DNA from: Rehmannia glutinosa
Taxonomy: Eukaryota; Streptophyta; Magnoliopsida; Lamiales; Orobanchaceae
Direction: 5' to 3'
Length of the DNA: 64,000 nucleotides
NCBI GenBank assembly: GCA_016081115.2
Contig: CM071936.1
Location: 82,334,978-82,398,977 of the forward strand
A model generated the notes under the pieces. It searched no databases. It saw only the letters and a program-made list of their open reading frames with translations, and had not been told where the DNA came from. Each line of letters opens with the position of its first letter. Position 1 is the stretch's first letter. Made by a program: the position numbers and the translations under genes. This document shows, in pieces, positions 10,761 through 22,729 of the stretch.

Positions 10761-12124
10761 TAATGTGTTTTTATTCTACTTTTCTTTAATACAATCCACA
10801 CATACATCCCAATCACAAAAATCCAACTAAGGAAGGATTTCATTTTTACCAAATTCAATAACCCTTTTTTGAAAATGTGACATAATCTTTGATGCCACAA
10901 GAAAGCTAGACTTTCATTTGATGTATTATGTTTAATGCCTATACTATTTTTAACATGATAGAAAGATTCAACAAATTCATTATCAAGATTAAAACTATAA
11001 TGTGAGTCAAACAAAATACTAAAACCAAAAAAATATTTGTTCTTGAACAACGAAAAAATGTCATTACTAATCTTAAAATGAAAATCTAAATTATCCAGTT
11101 TTCCTACAGAAATAAGATTTCTATCAAAATCAGGAACATAGAGACATCTCTCAAGATCAATGTGGCATCCAGTGTCCATGACCAATCCGTAAATCCCAAT
11201 TCCTTCTATATGTGCTTTCATCATGTTCCCCGTAAATAAATATTGATCAGTTCCATTAACGGACTAAATCGTACAGAATCATTATATAACATGAGACACA
11301 TGAGTAGTGGCACCATAATCTAGTAACCAGGTACTATTAAGCACTTCTATAAGGTTCGATTCAAAACATACAGAAACATAAGATATACATTTCTTCTCGA
11401 AACATGCCTTACTTTTTGGACAATCTTTCTTTAAGTGTCATATCTTATTGACCCTCGTCAACCTTCATCGGGGCCTTATATTTTTTCTTGTCATTCTTAC
11501 CCGGTTTAGCCTGGCTGCTACTTGCACCGTCATAGATTGTCAAATGAATGGAGTAATCTTTTTTCTTCCTTAATCTCCCTTTCTCCTATACTAACATGGC
11601 CTTAAGCTCTTTAAAGTTCCATTTATCTTTGATGGCATTGTAGTTCACTTGGAACTGGCCAAATTCAGCAGAGAGAGAGTTCATGATAAATTGCACAAGG
11701 AATGACACACTCACATCTATCCCTATAGTCTTAAGCTTTGCTGCTAGGTTGGACATTTAAGTTACATGTTCATGAACTGGCTTAGACCAATCAAACCTCT
11801 TTGTGGTCGGCTCACTCATAAGACTCCCTACAATAGATTTGTCAGTCAAGTTCGACTAGGAATATTCTTTGACTTTCATCATGAATTCCCATGCACTGTC
11901 AGTCTTCAGCATCGAAGGCTTGATATTTTCAACCATGGTCATTCATTAGGTTCAAGCTCAACCAGTTTAGAAAGCTCCCAAGCCTCATACAGAGACTTAT
12001 CAGTTTTCGAGCTATTCTCAGTAATGGTTGCGGGCCTTTCATTTGTCAGTATAGCAAGGGTCCAAGTAAACTGGATATGTTCAGACCAGTCAGCATAGTT
12101 GAGCCCGTTGAACTTGACGACCAT
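10760..12124 (-). pseudogene. Copia gag, protease and pre-integrase remnant
   Basis: The Gag start on the minus strand is MVVKFNGLNYADWSEHIQFTW (from 12,124). The protease remnant near 11,288-11,325 reads LLDYGATTHVSH, with the catalytic D followed by Y instead of the usual S. The pre-integrase segment at 10,760-11,224 contains LWHQRLCHI. Stops and frameshifts separate these pieces. The 5' LTR is missing or unrecognisable beyond 12,124, so the element is 5'-truncated as well as mutated. Confidence 0.8.
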
Positions 12125-12161
12125 ATTTCCCGATGCTAAGAGGTTTAAACAAGCTGCAAAA

Positions 12162-12170
12162 TATTATATA
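12162..12170. other. Empty target site of the element found in copy B
   Basis: A single TATTATATA lies between flanks that match copy B on both sides. In copy B this 9-mer is duplicated around a 7,756-bp insertion (55,508-55,516 and 63,273-63,281). Confidence 0.9.
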
Positions 12171-12179
12171 TTCTCATCT

Positions 12180-12950
12180 ATTAATGCTTTGGGTTAACTT
12201 TAATTGATACAGAAATATTCATATAAAAATTTTAAGCATGCATTTAAGTTCACCTTTAGGCAATACTTAAATGTATAAATAATATAATCAATGTCAAAAT
12301 ATTCTTTAACATATAATCATAATATATATGTCAAATAAGCATGTTATCTTTGGATATAGACACTGTTTAACTAAAGTATGATTACCAGACCATTTAATTT
12401 TATAGACAACTAGTTTTTGAGCCATGTGATGCACGAGTTGTGCTATTTTTGGATAATATAAAATGAATGCATTTTAGCTGTACAATCTACATGTAACATA
12501 AAATAATATAATAATTTGTAACAATAAAACAATATACCATAAAATGATAATTCTATTTAAAGTAATATGACATAATTCTAATGTAGTTAAAAAAAAATAA
12601 GTAAAACATATACAAACATTAATAAAATTATAATTAAATTTAAATTACAACACGTGTGCAATATTACAATTGTTTGTTAGAAAGTATCTGAAAATGGTAC
12701 TTCTTTATTCTAATATTTTTTTGAACCAAGATATTAAAAAAAAAAACATTGTTATTCAAAATAATTCATTAGCAAAAATTTAGGGGTTTTATTTACGATA
12801 CATATTTCTATAAAGGGAAATTTAGTAGACATATACATATATTTCAATATAATAATATTAAAAGTTTATAAAATTATAAGTTAATAACATCCCTTATAAC
12901 ACTACTGAAATATGGAGAAAATATATTCGAAATATGAATAATATATTTCA
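12180..12950. other. AT-rich DNA with a possible minus-strand Helitron 3' end near 12,411
   Basis: No gene was found. On the minus strand, an imperfect palindrome (GTGCATCAC with flanks) is followed by CTCAAAAACTAGT near 12,405-12,445. It resembles the hairpin plus CTAG|T that ends many plant Helitrons. No Rep/helicase and no clear TC start were seen. The same sequence is in copy B near 63,520-63,555. Confidence 0.3.
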
Positions 12951-12954
12951 TATG

Positions 12955-13250
12955 TCACGCCCAAACTTGCGAGGCTATAATAACCAACATCTATTATCTA
13001 TTAACAATAGTGCGGAATATTTATGTAGTTATTACAAATCAAACGTACATTATAATATAACTACCAGAAACAAGAAAAACTGACCAAGTCTACAAACTCC
13101 TGTGAATAAAACTATTATTACAATCATTATTCTGACCAAAACACATCATAAATATAGAGATGTCGTCAAGACCACTAGCAAAATACTTCTGTACTGGCAC
13201 TAGCTAATCAGATCAGGGGAAATCCCTTAACTCCTTCGTTGTCGCCTGGA
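12955..13250. other. Possible LTR fragment starting TGTCACGCCC
   Basis: TGTCACGCCC at 12,955 resembles the reverse complement of plant LTR ends of the GGGCGTGACA type. No partner LTR or internal domain was found nearby, so this is a weak call. Confidence 0.3.
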
Positions 13251-13257
13251 TTATCGC

Positions 13258-13490
13258 ATGTGGTCACTGATACTCCAACGGCATCGCCTATTCTCCACCT
13301 CAACCCCGATTTCAGACTCCAAAACCCTACCCAGCAGCAAAGACAAAACCCATGCCGCACTTTCTCTCATCCAGTTCGAGCAAAACCCCGAACGCATCCT
13401 CGATAACTGCCGATCCACCATTCTCACGCGCCGAGGCACACCTCGACCAGATTGTCTACTCCAAAAGCCAGTGACACTGTATTTTAGGTT
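13258..13490 (+). pseudogene. Truncated 5' piece of a mitochondrial-type PPR protein gene
   Basis: The ORF from 13,258 starts MWSLILQRHRLFSTSTP, which looks like a mitochondrial targeting peptide. It continues THAALSLIQFEQNPERILDNC, the N-terminal signature of a group of short plant pentatricopeptide-repeat RNA-binding proteins. Near 13,430 the frame is lost. The family-like continuation (AHLDQIVYSK) sits in the next frame and stops soon after, with no PPR motifs following. GC content is clearly higher than in the flanks. It is most likely a captured or relic gene fragment. Confidence 0.65.
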
Positions 13491-13519
13491 TCAGAAATAT
13501 TTGAGTAGGTTTTAGTTTT

Positions 13520-15156
13520 TGAATTTTTTATTTTTCAATTTGATGTATAGCTTTAATAATTTTGTTGTATATTGTATCACTTTGAGTGCATATGTAATTT
13601 TCTTTGGTGAATGCAATATATGTATTTTTGTGGGATTTTTAGCACTTTTTCGTTGAATATGTAACGCCACACCATCGATTTTCTTTGTATGTAACGAAAC
13701 AGTGCGATTTTGTTTATTTTTTGGCAATGTTCTAGATTTTCCATTGTTGTCTCATTGCTAATATATTTGATGTATCGATTTCAGTTTTTTATTGCATTTG
13801 ATTGCAATTTTTCGTGCATATTTTTCATGATAAGGCAGTCATGCATCACAATTTTTACACGAGGCGTTTTATATTTGAATTATGCATTGGTCTGTTGTAA
13901 TCTATGCAAACTAATTAAACTTTTCATACATCAATTTGATATGCATCAATCAGCTAGTATATATGCATCATTTCTACCATATTTATTCATTAGTCTTGAT
14001 AACTTATAGATACATCATAATTAAATTATTTATACAATATTATACAAATATTTTAGCACTTTTTTCGTTGCATATGTAATTATATTTTCACAAAATATGA
14101 AAACTGCATTATTCGTTAAGTATGCAACATAATATATGAACAAGACATTGTTATAAGATTAAATATGCATGAATAAATATGATATAAATGTAGGTACATT
14201 AAATATGCAACATACTATATGTATCAATACACCAGTATACTATTAAATATGCAATATTAATTATAACACCAATACAGTCTAATTTTCGGGTTCATATATT
14301 TTGCATTCATGCATCATTACCTTCAAACAAAATATACAATATATTATACGTATACATGCATCAATATATAGTTAAGTATGTATAAATTCGATTTCGTTGG
14401 GACCAAAAAAAAATTCATAAATGCCAGGAAATAATAATAAGTTTGCAAGCTAATATTTATGATTTATTTATGCAAATTTTCGAACAGTACCATATGCACA
14501 ATAATACAGCTATATATACATCAAGGTAATGCTAAAAATGCAATTTTTGTGAGAATCATAAATATCTAAAAATGTCGAACAAAGATTTTTGGGACTGGTA
14601 TACGAATTTGTATGTTTCGAATTATTTTTATAATTAATCATGCAACATATTATACGTATATATGCATCAATATATAGTTAGATATGCATAAATCCAATAT
14701 CGTTGGGACCAAAAAAATTTCATAAATGCCCGGGGATACAAATTTATTTATGCAAATTTTCGGAATATTACCATATGCCAATTTTCGTTTTTTTTTTGGA
14801 TAGAGATTAGGTAATAGATATGGTAAGTTAGAATCATGCAAATCTTGTTAGGTGACCGATTTTTATTAATTGACAGAAATGGCGTTTATTGGAGGATAGA
14901 GATTAGACGATTTTGTGGCTTTCATTTGATTGATTTCATCCTTAAATTAAAGGGATGAGATATGGTAAGTCATATTATTTAGTTACACGTTTTTTTATAG
15001 TTTTTCCTAAATGCCCTCAGCCGAAAATGATGCTAGAAAATGCAACAATATCTAATGTTTTAATCATATCCATCCATTAATTGATTGCAACAGTTCAGAT
15101 CATGTCTCACGGTCTCACCCCAATATATGGTCTCACAAGAACCATCCCCACCATAT
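13520..15156. repeat. AT-rich DNA with a degenerate direct repeat; no gene
   Basis: About 150 bp at 14,335-14,490 recurs at 14,640-14,785. Both contain ATGCATCAATATATAGTTA, TCGTTGGGACCAAAAAAA, TTTATGCAAATTTTCG and TACCATATGC. A shorter word (TTTTAGCACTTTTTTCGTTG type) recurs near 13,640 and 14,053. The ORFs here (for example 13,710-14,009) are AT-rich chance ORFs. Confidence 0.7.
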
Positions 15157-15223
15157 ATAATACCTAGGGATAGCAGCGGAATAGGTAGATGCGGGTACCC
15201 ACCCGCCCAGACCCTAATGGGAC

Positions 15224-15372
15224 CAGGGGCGGAGCTAGACCCGAAATATTGGAAATTTGAAAATTTTGGGGGCTAAATCAATAAAAAATAAATATTTAGT
15301 ACTAAAAATTAATATTTAAAAATAAAATATACCTATAAAAAATTAAAATTTCAAAAATTTTGGGGGGGCTTA
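15224..15372. mobile_element. Small insert or fragment with a CAGGGGCGGAGC terminus
   Basis: CAGGGGCGGAGC at 15,224 matches a common plant DNA-transposon terminus. It is followed by AT-rich sequence bounded by two AAATTTTGGGGG-type runs and seems to interrupt the hAT element's left arm. No opposite terminus or target duplication was found. Confidence 0.4.
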
Positions 15373-15603
15373 CAGGTATGGTTGCTTTATTTGGGTTTTG
15401 TATGGGTATGGGATGGAAAAGTAATATCCATGAATAAACAGGTAGGGTTTGGTTTTACCCCTTAGGATACTCGATACCCGAACCCATTTATATTTTCACA
15501 CATATAGTGTGTGTATATATATATATATGTATATATAACAAAAACAAATGTCTTTATGTGTTGATGATGTAGTTATATAGATTAGATGATATATTAGTCT
15601 TGA

Positions 15604-17154
15604 TGTTGGGAAATTTATTGTTTAGATTTTGATGAATGCCATGTAAAACTTAGACTAGAAAGTTGGCACCCCATTTTCCTTGTAATATGTATTGTAATAG
15701 ATAGGGTTGTATGACCTGAGTCAAGTCAGCTATGCCCGGGAATACAAGAAGTCAACTGAAGACTAGAATGAAGACTCCGCTATGAAGCAGCTGAGTGTGG
15801 CAAGGAAGAGATATCAAGAACTCGACTGAAGGAGTATCTGCTGTGAGACAGCTGTGAGAAGAGTCAGTTAAGTCAACCCAAGAAGCCAAGTCAAGTTGAA
15901 GTGACAGATGAGTCTTTCAATCATTAGAGCAGACTCAAGTCTCTTGGGGAAAAGGCAGCTGCAAAGAGGAGTTAACTGAAAAGAATCCATTGCACAAAAG
16001 TCAAGAATATTAAACAAGTAATACTTCCATGCTGCCATGTCTTAAAGTGCTCAGTCCCAGAAGCGTGCAAAAAGAATAAACCAATGGGAAGCACTGCACC
16101 TTGTGTCAGATTCTGAAAAGCTAATCATTCATTTAATACGAGGAAATGTTAACATCAAGGACTGAAACAAGACAAGCCAACGAACACAAGTGATTTTTGA
16201 AAATCAGCTTATCTCTTCAACAGGTAGATTTTTGAAAATTCACTATAAAAGGCTGAGGAATCACATTGAGAAAAGGTCACCTGAACCTTGCATATCTGAG
16301 ATCACAAGCTTTATTCATACCGTAACCTGCAAAATATTCTCAAGTTATTCTAGCAAAATCCTCGAGCCTAAATCTCGAAGGAAATCAATCCAACACTAAG
16401 CTGTGAAGGAAAGACAACTTCAAACTGCTGTTGAAGAGGAAACTTTTGAAGAAGCAAAAGGGGTCTACTTTCCAGGAGGATTGTAGAAAGGTTCAAGGTC
16501 GAACCAATCTCAAGTTATTGGAGGGCTTCGTGATCAAATCCAAGAAGCTTGAGAAAGTGAGCTGAAATAGCAAGGCAGCCGCCTTGTGAAGTAGCTGAGT
16601 CGGACGAGAAGCCAGCTGTGTGACTAAGGCATCTCCAGACTGAGTCCCAAAGGAGCAAGTCAGCTGTGTGATCAAGACTTGTATCTGGACTGATAACCAC
16701 TCTGTCATCTGATCATTACTTAGTGGATTCCTCCAGGAGTTGGAGAAGAGAGGAGTAGAAGAATTACCCCATCTTCGAACCTCTATAAAAATTATTGTGT
16801 CATTTACATTTCAGCATTTTATTTCTGCATATCACATTATATCTGCTGATAATTTGCTATCCAACTGATAAGTAACTAAGTGCTAAAATCAAGTGTTTAA
16901 AACAAATTAAATCAAATTAAAGTGTGTTAAGTCTTCCGCTGAAAATCTCATCACAGTCAAGTTAAGGTTTAGACTAAACAACTGAGTTATTCTATCAACA
17001 GCTCAATCGAGTCTGTTGAGTGGCTAACTCTGCTGGTTAACTAACTTAGCTGTGTATTTAACTCTGTAATATTTTAAAAGGACTAAAATCGAAAAGTTGG
17101 TAAGGTTTATCCAACCCCCCTTCTAAACCTTACTCACACCCCTTGGGACCTACA
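15604..17154 (+). repeat. 5' LTR of the outer Sirevirus-like element
   Basis: 1,551 bp with TG...CA ends. A TATA-like CACTATAAAAGG lies near 16,240. Compared with the 3' LTR, this copy keeps CTG and CAG words where the other shows CG-type words. Confidence 0.93.
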
Positions 17155-17156
17155 AG

Positions 17157-17175
17157 TGGTATCGGCGGTTGGTTC
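17157..17175 (+). other. Primer-binding site of the outer element (altered)
   Basis: AGTGGTATC directly follows the LTR and then reads GGCGG. Copia elements primed by initiator tRNA-Met usually read TGGTATCAGAGC, so the CAGAG stretch is contracted here. Confidence 0.65.
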
Positions 17176-17282
17176 ATTGAGCCTTCCACACACTCGTTCT
17201 TGAACTAGATCTCCAATCTTTCAAAGAAGTTTTTAACACTTGCTCTTTCAAAAGCTATTTTTATTCAGCAAAGTTATTATCA

Positions 17283-19640
17283 TGGAAGCAAATTTGACAC
17301 GCATTCCTATATTCACCATTGAGGAATTTGATGACTAGAAAATTCGTATGCGAGCTCATCTATCTTCTTTACATGATGAAAATGTGGATAGTGATAGAGG
17401 ATGGGCCACTTGCAAATGCGAAAGTGAACACAGATTAATAGAGAGAAGCGAGAGCAGCTTTGAAGGAGAGGAAGGCTGCTGGCGAAGCAAGACACTCTGG
17501 TTGAGAAACCAAGGATCGAATGGACAAACAAGGACAGAAAGAAGATACAACTTGGACAATGTTGTCAAGGACATACTTTACAAAACCTTGACAAAGCAAT
17601 GTTCAACAAAGTCAAATGTTGTCAAACCGCAAAACAAATGCGGATAAATTAACTTTAATTTGTGAAGGATCTCGAGCAAATTAAAGAAAACAAATTGTCC
17701 GTTCTTTGTACAAAAAATTTGAAAATTTTAAAATACTTGCAGTGAAACCTTGGATCACCGGATGCTCGATTCACCGAAATTACCAATGAACTATCAAAGA
17801 CTTGGGAAAGAATATACACGATGAAAAATGTGTATGAAGATTCTCGAGAAGCCTCCCAAATGAATGGGAAATGAAGGTCATGGCCCCGAGACATTCAATG
17901 AACCTCACAACAACATCCAACCATGAGCTATTCTTAGACCTCAAAGCCTACGAGTTTGAGCTGAGAAGAAAAGATCAAGAGGAGACAACTGTACCCAAAA
18001 CAATTGCACTTATAGTCAAGGATGGGAAGAGAGCTAAAGTCAAGGAAGCCTTTGACCAGGAAGAAATTGCCTTGATGGTTAAAAGATTCAACAAGTTCTT
18101 CAATAAGAACTATAAAAGAAACAAGGGTGAATCCTCCAGAAGACATTCAACTCCCTCCAAGTCAAGGGAAGATAGGCCACCCAAGAGAGCTGAGTATCAA
18201 AAGGTTGAATATCAAAGAACTGATAATCCAAGAACGGAAAGAGCGGACTAAAGAGCCGAGAACCCGTGTTGGAACCGTAGACAACCAGGACACTTTGCTA
18301 TTGACTATCCATATCCTGTTGTCAATAAATATAGGAATGAAGAAGAAAGAGTCTTGAGAGAAAGAAGACAGAAAAAAAAAAAAGGCCATGTTGGCTGCAG
18401 AGATCACGAGACAAACTAAGTCGAAAGAAGCGGCATCGAGAGAGTAGTGAAGTGACTACTCAAGTGACTCAAAGAAGAAGCAATGATCTGTCTAATGGTT
18501 AAAGAACAAGATCAACCCGATCAAGAAGATGAGGTACACTCTAACTCATCTCACTCAGATTCTAGTGATAGTGATTGTGACACACACACATCATCACCCA
18601 CTGATCTTTATGATTCATTAGGCAAAATGATGAAAGATTTTGAGCACATTAAATCCTCACACACAATATTAAATGAGGAAAACAACCAAATCAAAAGCCA
18701 AAACTCACAAACACTAAGGAGCCGAGTACTCTAAGTCACATAGGCGATGAGAACAAAGTGTTGAAGGTGAAAATGCAAAACTAATAGCAGAAATAGCTAT
18801 TATAGAAAAGAGGGAAAATGATCTCAAGAATGTGATTGCATCATTTACAAAGGTATCTAAATCATTGGATGACCTTATAATGAGCCAAAAAGAGTATGGA
18901 GATAAAACTGGCGTAGGATTCAATTCCTGCTGCACACAGTCAAACTCCCAGAGTGATTTTGGAAAAAGGATCTTCAAGTAATGAAGCATCTCAAAAATCC
19001 AAGACACCAAATGTTGCACCCACATTCACTCCAAAGCACAATCACAAACAAACGGCCTTGGATATAAAGGAAAAGAAAAAACAACCCGATTGAGTATCTT
19101 TGAGAGGGCAAATGAGAAGAAATCAAAGCAGAGTTCCTCAAAAACTCCAAATAGGAAGTACTGGGGAAGAATAAACCCGAGCTACCAAAAACCCGTAAGT
19201 TTTATCAAAGAAACACATATGATGGGAATGGTAGAAACTACCCAAGCCAAGCTGATTGGAATAATGTGAAATATCAGCAAAGACCTATGGAATATAAACC
19301 TAAATGGCAAAGGCCTAGAACTCAGCAAAGGCCATTCCAAAGGTAAGAGAGCTATCATCAGCACACATATGCACCCAGGCACTACACTCAGAAATATCAC
19401 AACTATCCAAAGAAGGCAATTGCTAAAACACACACACAGGCATATAGACAAAAGAGACAGTTGTATGAACCTAAAGCCCCCAAGCAATTTGCCAAAGTGA
19501 GTTATGATTATGGCACAGATAGATGGCAACCTCTTAGAGTCAAGTCATTTGACTATAGGTTGGTTGGATCATCTTACAAAGACTAACCCCTCGGGACCCG
19601 GACAAGCATGGGTACCTAAAAACTAATTTCCTTGATTGCG
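17283..19640 (+). pseudogene. Gag of the outer Sirevirus-like element (broken)
   Basis: ATG at 17,283 starts MEANLTRIPIFTIEEFDD, then hits TAG where the family has W. The UBN2-type Gag core follows in pieces, best at 17,871-18,251 (NHELFLDLKAYEFELRRKDQEE). A zinc-knuckle relic near 18,260 reads CWNRRQPGHFAIDY, lacking two of the three Cys ligands of CX2CX4HX4C. An acidic Ser-rich stretch at 18,483-18,734 and a Tyr/Gln-rich stretch near 19,200-19,560 fit the extended Sirevirus Gag C-terminus. Several stops and frameshifts are present. Confidence 0.8.
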
Positions 19641-19990
19641 GGTTCAAGGAAAGAAAGTGCCAAGGAACCTGGTACATGGATAGTGGTTGTTCCGGACACA
19701 TGACGAAGAAACAAGAAAAATCTGTCAAAATTCAAGGAGATTAGAGGCGCAAAAGTCATATTTGGAGGAAATGAAGTTTCAGGGGAAATAAGAGGCAATG
19801 ATCCATCAAGAAAAATTGATTAGAAATAACAGATGTTGCATATGTCGAAGCTCTCAACTTCAACCTGTTAAGCATCAGCCAACTCTGTGACAAGGGCTGT
19901 AATGTTGGATTCAATATGGGAATGTGCCAAATTAAAGACACTGAATCAAATGAAATAGTGTTGCAAGGATCCGCATGAAGAAGAACATGT
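19640..19990 (+). pseudogene. Protease and pre-integrase segment of the outer element
   Basis: WYMDSGCSGHMT at 19,670-19,705 is the copia aspartic-protease active site, with D-S-G intact. Around 19,830-19,930, VAYVEALNFNLLSISQLCDKGC is the conserved segment before integrase. Frames break between them. Confidence 0.85.
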
Positions 19991-20039
19991 ATGTGGTAGG
20001 CGTCGATTGCCACACCAAGCACTTGTCGGTAGCAAAGAG

Positions 20040-20830
20040 CACAACCGAATCAAGTTGGTTGTGGCACAAGAAGTAGTCATTTAAATTTCAAGACAATTAA
20101 CAAGCTTGCAAGGAGTCATCTTGTGGAAGGACTGTCAGACTCAGTGTACAAGAAAGAAAGTGTTTGTGATGCATGCCAGATGGTAAAGCAGATCAAATCA
20201 TCATTCAAAGAGAAGCCTAGTCCATCTTCAACAAGGATATTGCATCTGTTGCATATGGATCTATTTGGTCCAGTTGAGCTAGCTAGCATAAGTGGAAAGA
20301 AATACACTTTGGTAGTGGTGGATGATTATTCAAGATATACATGGACAATCTTCATGTGTAATAAGAATGAAACTTTGCGAAGTTACCTCAACTGATGAAA
20401 AGAGTTCAAAATGAGAAGAGTCAAACCATTATAAAGATAAGGTCGATAGAGGAACCGTTTGTCAATGGGATAATAACTCGATATTGTGTTGAAAAGGGTA
20501 TTGCTCGTGAATTATCTGCAAGCAAGGACTCCACAAACAGAGAATGGAGTAGCGCGAAAGAAGAAACAGAACTCTCAAAGAAGAGAAGTAAGAACCATGT
20601 TAGTCGAAGTGGATTGCCAAAAAGATTTTGGTGAAGCCATCAACACCGCATCTATACTCAAAATAGAGGCATGATTTTGGGCTAAAGGCGATGAAGGTAT
20701 CTTTTTGGGATACTCACCAAAGCAAAGCCTCTGATCTTTGAACAAGAGGACTATGGTCACGAAAAATCTATCCATGTGGTTTTTGATGAACCTAATGTAA
20801 ATGGAGAAGACATTGAAGAGTTAGGCGATA
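20040..20830 (+). pseudogene. Integrase of the outer element (broken)
   Basis: LWHKK near 20,060 is followed by a stop. The ORF at 20,123-20,395 has the CDAC part of the zinc site and LHMDLFGPV with the first catalytic Asp, then YTLVVVDDYSRYTW. Further core fragments at 20,400-20,640 lie in changing frames. A C-terminal piece follows near 20,690-20,800. It is recognisably copia integrase but not translatable as one chain. Confidence 0.8.
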
Positions 20831-21012
20831 AGTCAATCACCAACTATGCGAAGAGTCCTTATGTTGAAGCTGGAGTGAGCAATTAATCAAGATGAAGATG
20901 AGACTACGAGTCTCAAAGACACCGGAAAATCTGCGGTGAATGATAATGAAAGAGTGCTCAAGAAAACACAGCTGCAAGACCACTGAACCCAGCTGATTTA
21001 CTCCAACCTGAT

Positions 21013-21299
21013 GTGAGATGGCTGAAAGACCATCCACCAGAGCTAGTCATTGGAGATGTAAGAGATGGTGTAAGAACCAGATCCAGAGCTCAACAAGAAG
21101 CAATGTTCACTTGTTTTATTTCCCAAATAGAGCCAAAAGATGTGTCCCAAGCATTGGATGACACACATTGGATTCAAGCCATGCAAGAACAGCTGAATTA
21201 GTTTGAAAGGAACAAAGTATGGGAACTGGTGCAGAGACCAACCCATCAAAATGTTATTGGCACAAAATGGGTTTTCAGAAACAAGATGAATGAAGAAGG
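21013..21299 (+). pseudogene. Reverse transcriptase of the outer element, first part (cut by insertion)
   Basis: Segments such as RTRSRAQQEAMF and WVFRNKMNEEG form the start of the copia RT domain. One in-frame stop lies near 21,199. The coding line is interrupted after GAAGG at 21,295-21,299, where the nested element starts. It resumes in the same codon context after the second GAAGG at 28,804. Confidence 0.88.
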
Positions 21300-22729
21300 T
21301 GTAAGTCCAAGCGGCTACGATAATCTAGAGGGGGGTGAATAGATTATATCCATCTTTTCTATTTTACCATCTTTTTAGAACCGAATGCTCAAAGACAATA
21401 AAAAAGGTGTGGAATGTAAACAACACACGTCGATTTATAGAGGTTCAACCCACCTAGGGCCTAATCCTCTACCACCCAAGTTTATGCGGGATGGATTTCA
21501 AAAAGAAAAAAGATTTTATTAATTACGAAAATTAATACAACACCAACTTACAACAACACCTTGAAGAGCACCACACTCTTCTTCAACACCACCTTTGAGA
21601 TTACCACAATCTCTCTTGAAGATTACCACAATCTCCAACGACACCTTGTGAAGATTACCAAAATCTTCTACCTTGAAGAATACCAAATTCTTCAACACCT
21701 CGACAAGAAGATTACCACAATTTTCTTACACCTAACACCTAGATCACCCAAGTGTGTTCTTACCACAAGAACACTCACAATGATATCTTGTGTTGAATGA
21801 TTACCCAAAATCAAGATTACAACTCAATAATGAATATTACAATATGAGTGCAAAGTGTAATCAAGAATAGCCTAGACCTCAAGGATGTGAAAGTGATAAG
21901 CTAGGCAAAAATACAACAAGATTAATGACAATGAAGAACAAGTGTTTGCTTGAAGTGTATCTTTTGTGTTGTATCTCAATTGTTGTATTGGTTGCTCCAA
22001 AACTTCCTCTATTTATAGGAGATGATTGATCAAACATAGGCTCCTCTTGGGGATTGAAAATCTACAGAAAAAATACAATTAAAATCAAGAATATAGCTGT
22101 TAGAAATCAATCCCACAATTTAAGGAAAGTTTGTCTGTTGTCAAATGGTCGAATTTTGCTATCAAAAGATAGATGCGACGGTCGCGCACAAATAGAGTTT
22201 AAAACAAACATTTCAACATTTAACACAGGGCGACGATCGACGTAGGGTTCGACCGTCGTCCCCCTCTATGGTCGGTCGGCGGGTTCGACGGCCGACGCCA
22301 CTTGCCGCCGACACCCTGGTCGGCCGATCGACCTGGTCCATTTTCCTTCCGTCTCATTTTTCTCGTTTCAAAAATCATCTTCAGGTACGGATTGCCCTCT
22401 ACGGCGACCGGTTGGCCTCGAGACAGAAATGTTGTCCAATATTTGTCGAAAATAAAGCTCAATAAATACTCCGAAAATTTAGTAAAAACATTTTAAACCA
22501 ATCGGGAGTATTTAGACAACATTTAGGAACCTTGTTTTGAAGTAAAAGCTTATAAACATAAAATCATTAAAAGTGTTGTCCAATTTTATCTTAAATAAAA
22601 CTTGAAGAAATACTCCAAAAATATTAAAACCATTTTAAATCATTTAGGAGTATTTGGACAACAATTAAAAACATTGTTTTGGTGTAAAAATAAAATCATC
22701 AAAATTAAGATAAAAACATATATCAAACA
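21300..22729 (-). repeat. 3' LTR of the nested element
   Basis: 1,430 bp. Contains an AAGATTACCACAATCTTC-type simple repeat (about 21,590-21,790) and a GC-rich patch (22,160-22,400). In that patch several CCGG-containing words of the partner LTR are shortened. Confidence 0.92.

Larger units (their letters stand above)
1..12894. repeat. Copy A of a long direct duplication (pairs with 43,640-64,000)
   Basis: Nearly every stretch from position 1 to about 12,894 has a counterpart in the same order and orientation starting near 43,640. The match includes the AAT microsatellite, LTR-like block, gypsy pol remnant, heat-shock gene, copia remnant and AT-rich tail. Copy A keeps the intact heat-shock ORF and is the longer copy: 12,161 bp before the insertion site against 11,868 bp in copy B. 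The match already exists at position 1, so the repeat may start before the window. It could be a real segmental duplication or two haplotypes assembled in series. Confidence 0.93.

Noticed and set aside
14330..14800. Direct repeat as a pair of LTRs
   Set aside because: Only about 150 bp, no TG...CA ends, no target duplication and no internal coding sequence.
21590..21800. AAGATTACCACAATCTTC-type repeats as a CRISPR-like or satellite array
   Set aside because: Irregular short repeats inside an LTR, and the same in the partner LTR. No spacer structure, and the organism is a plant.
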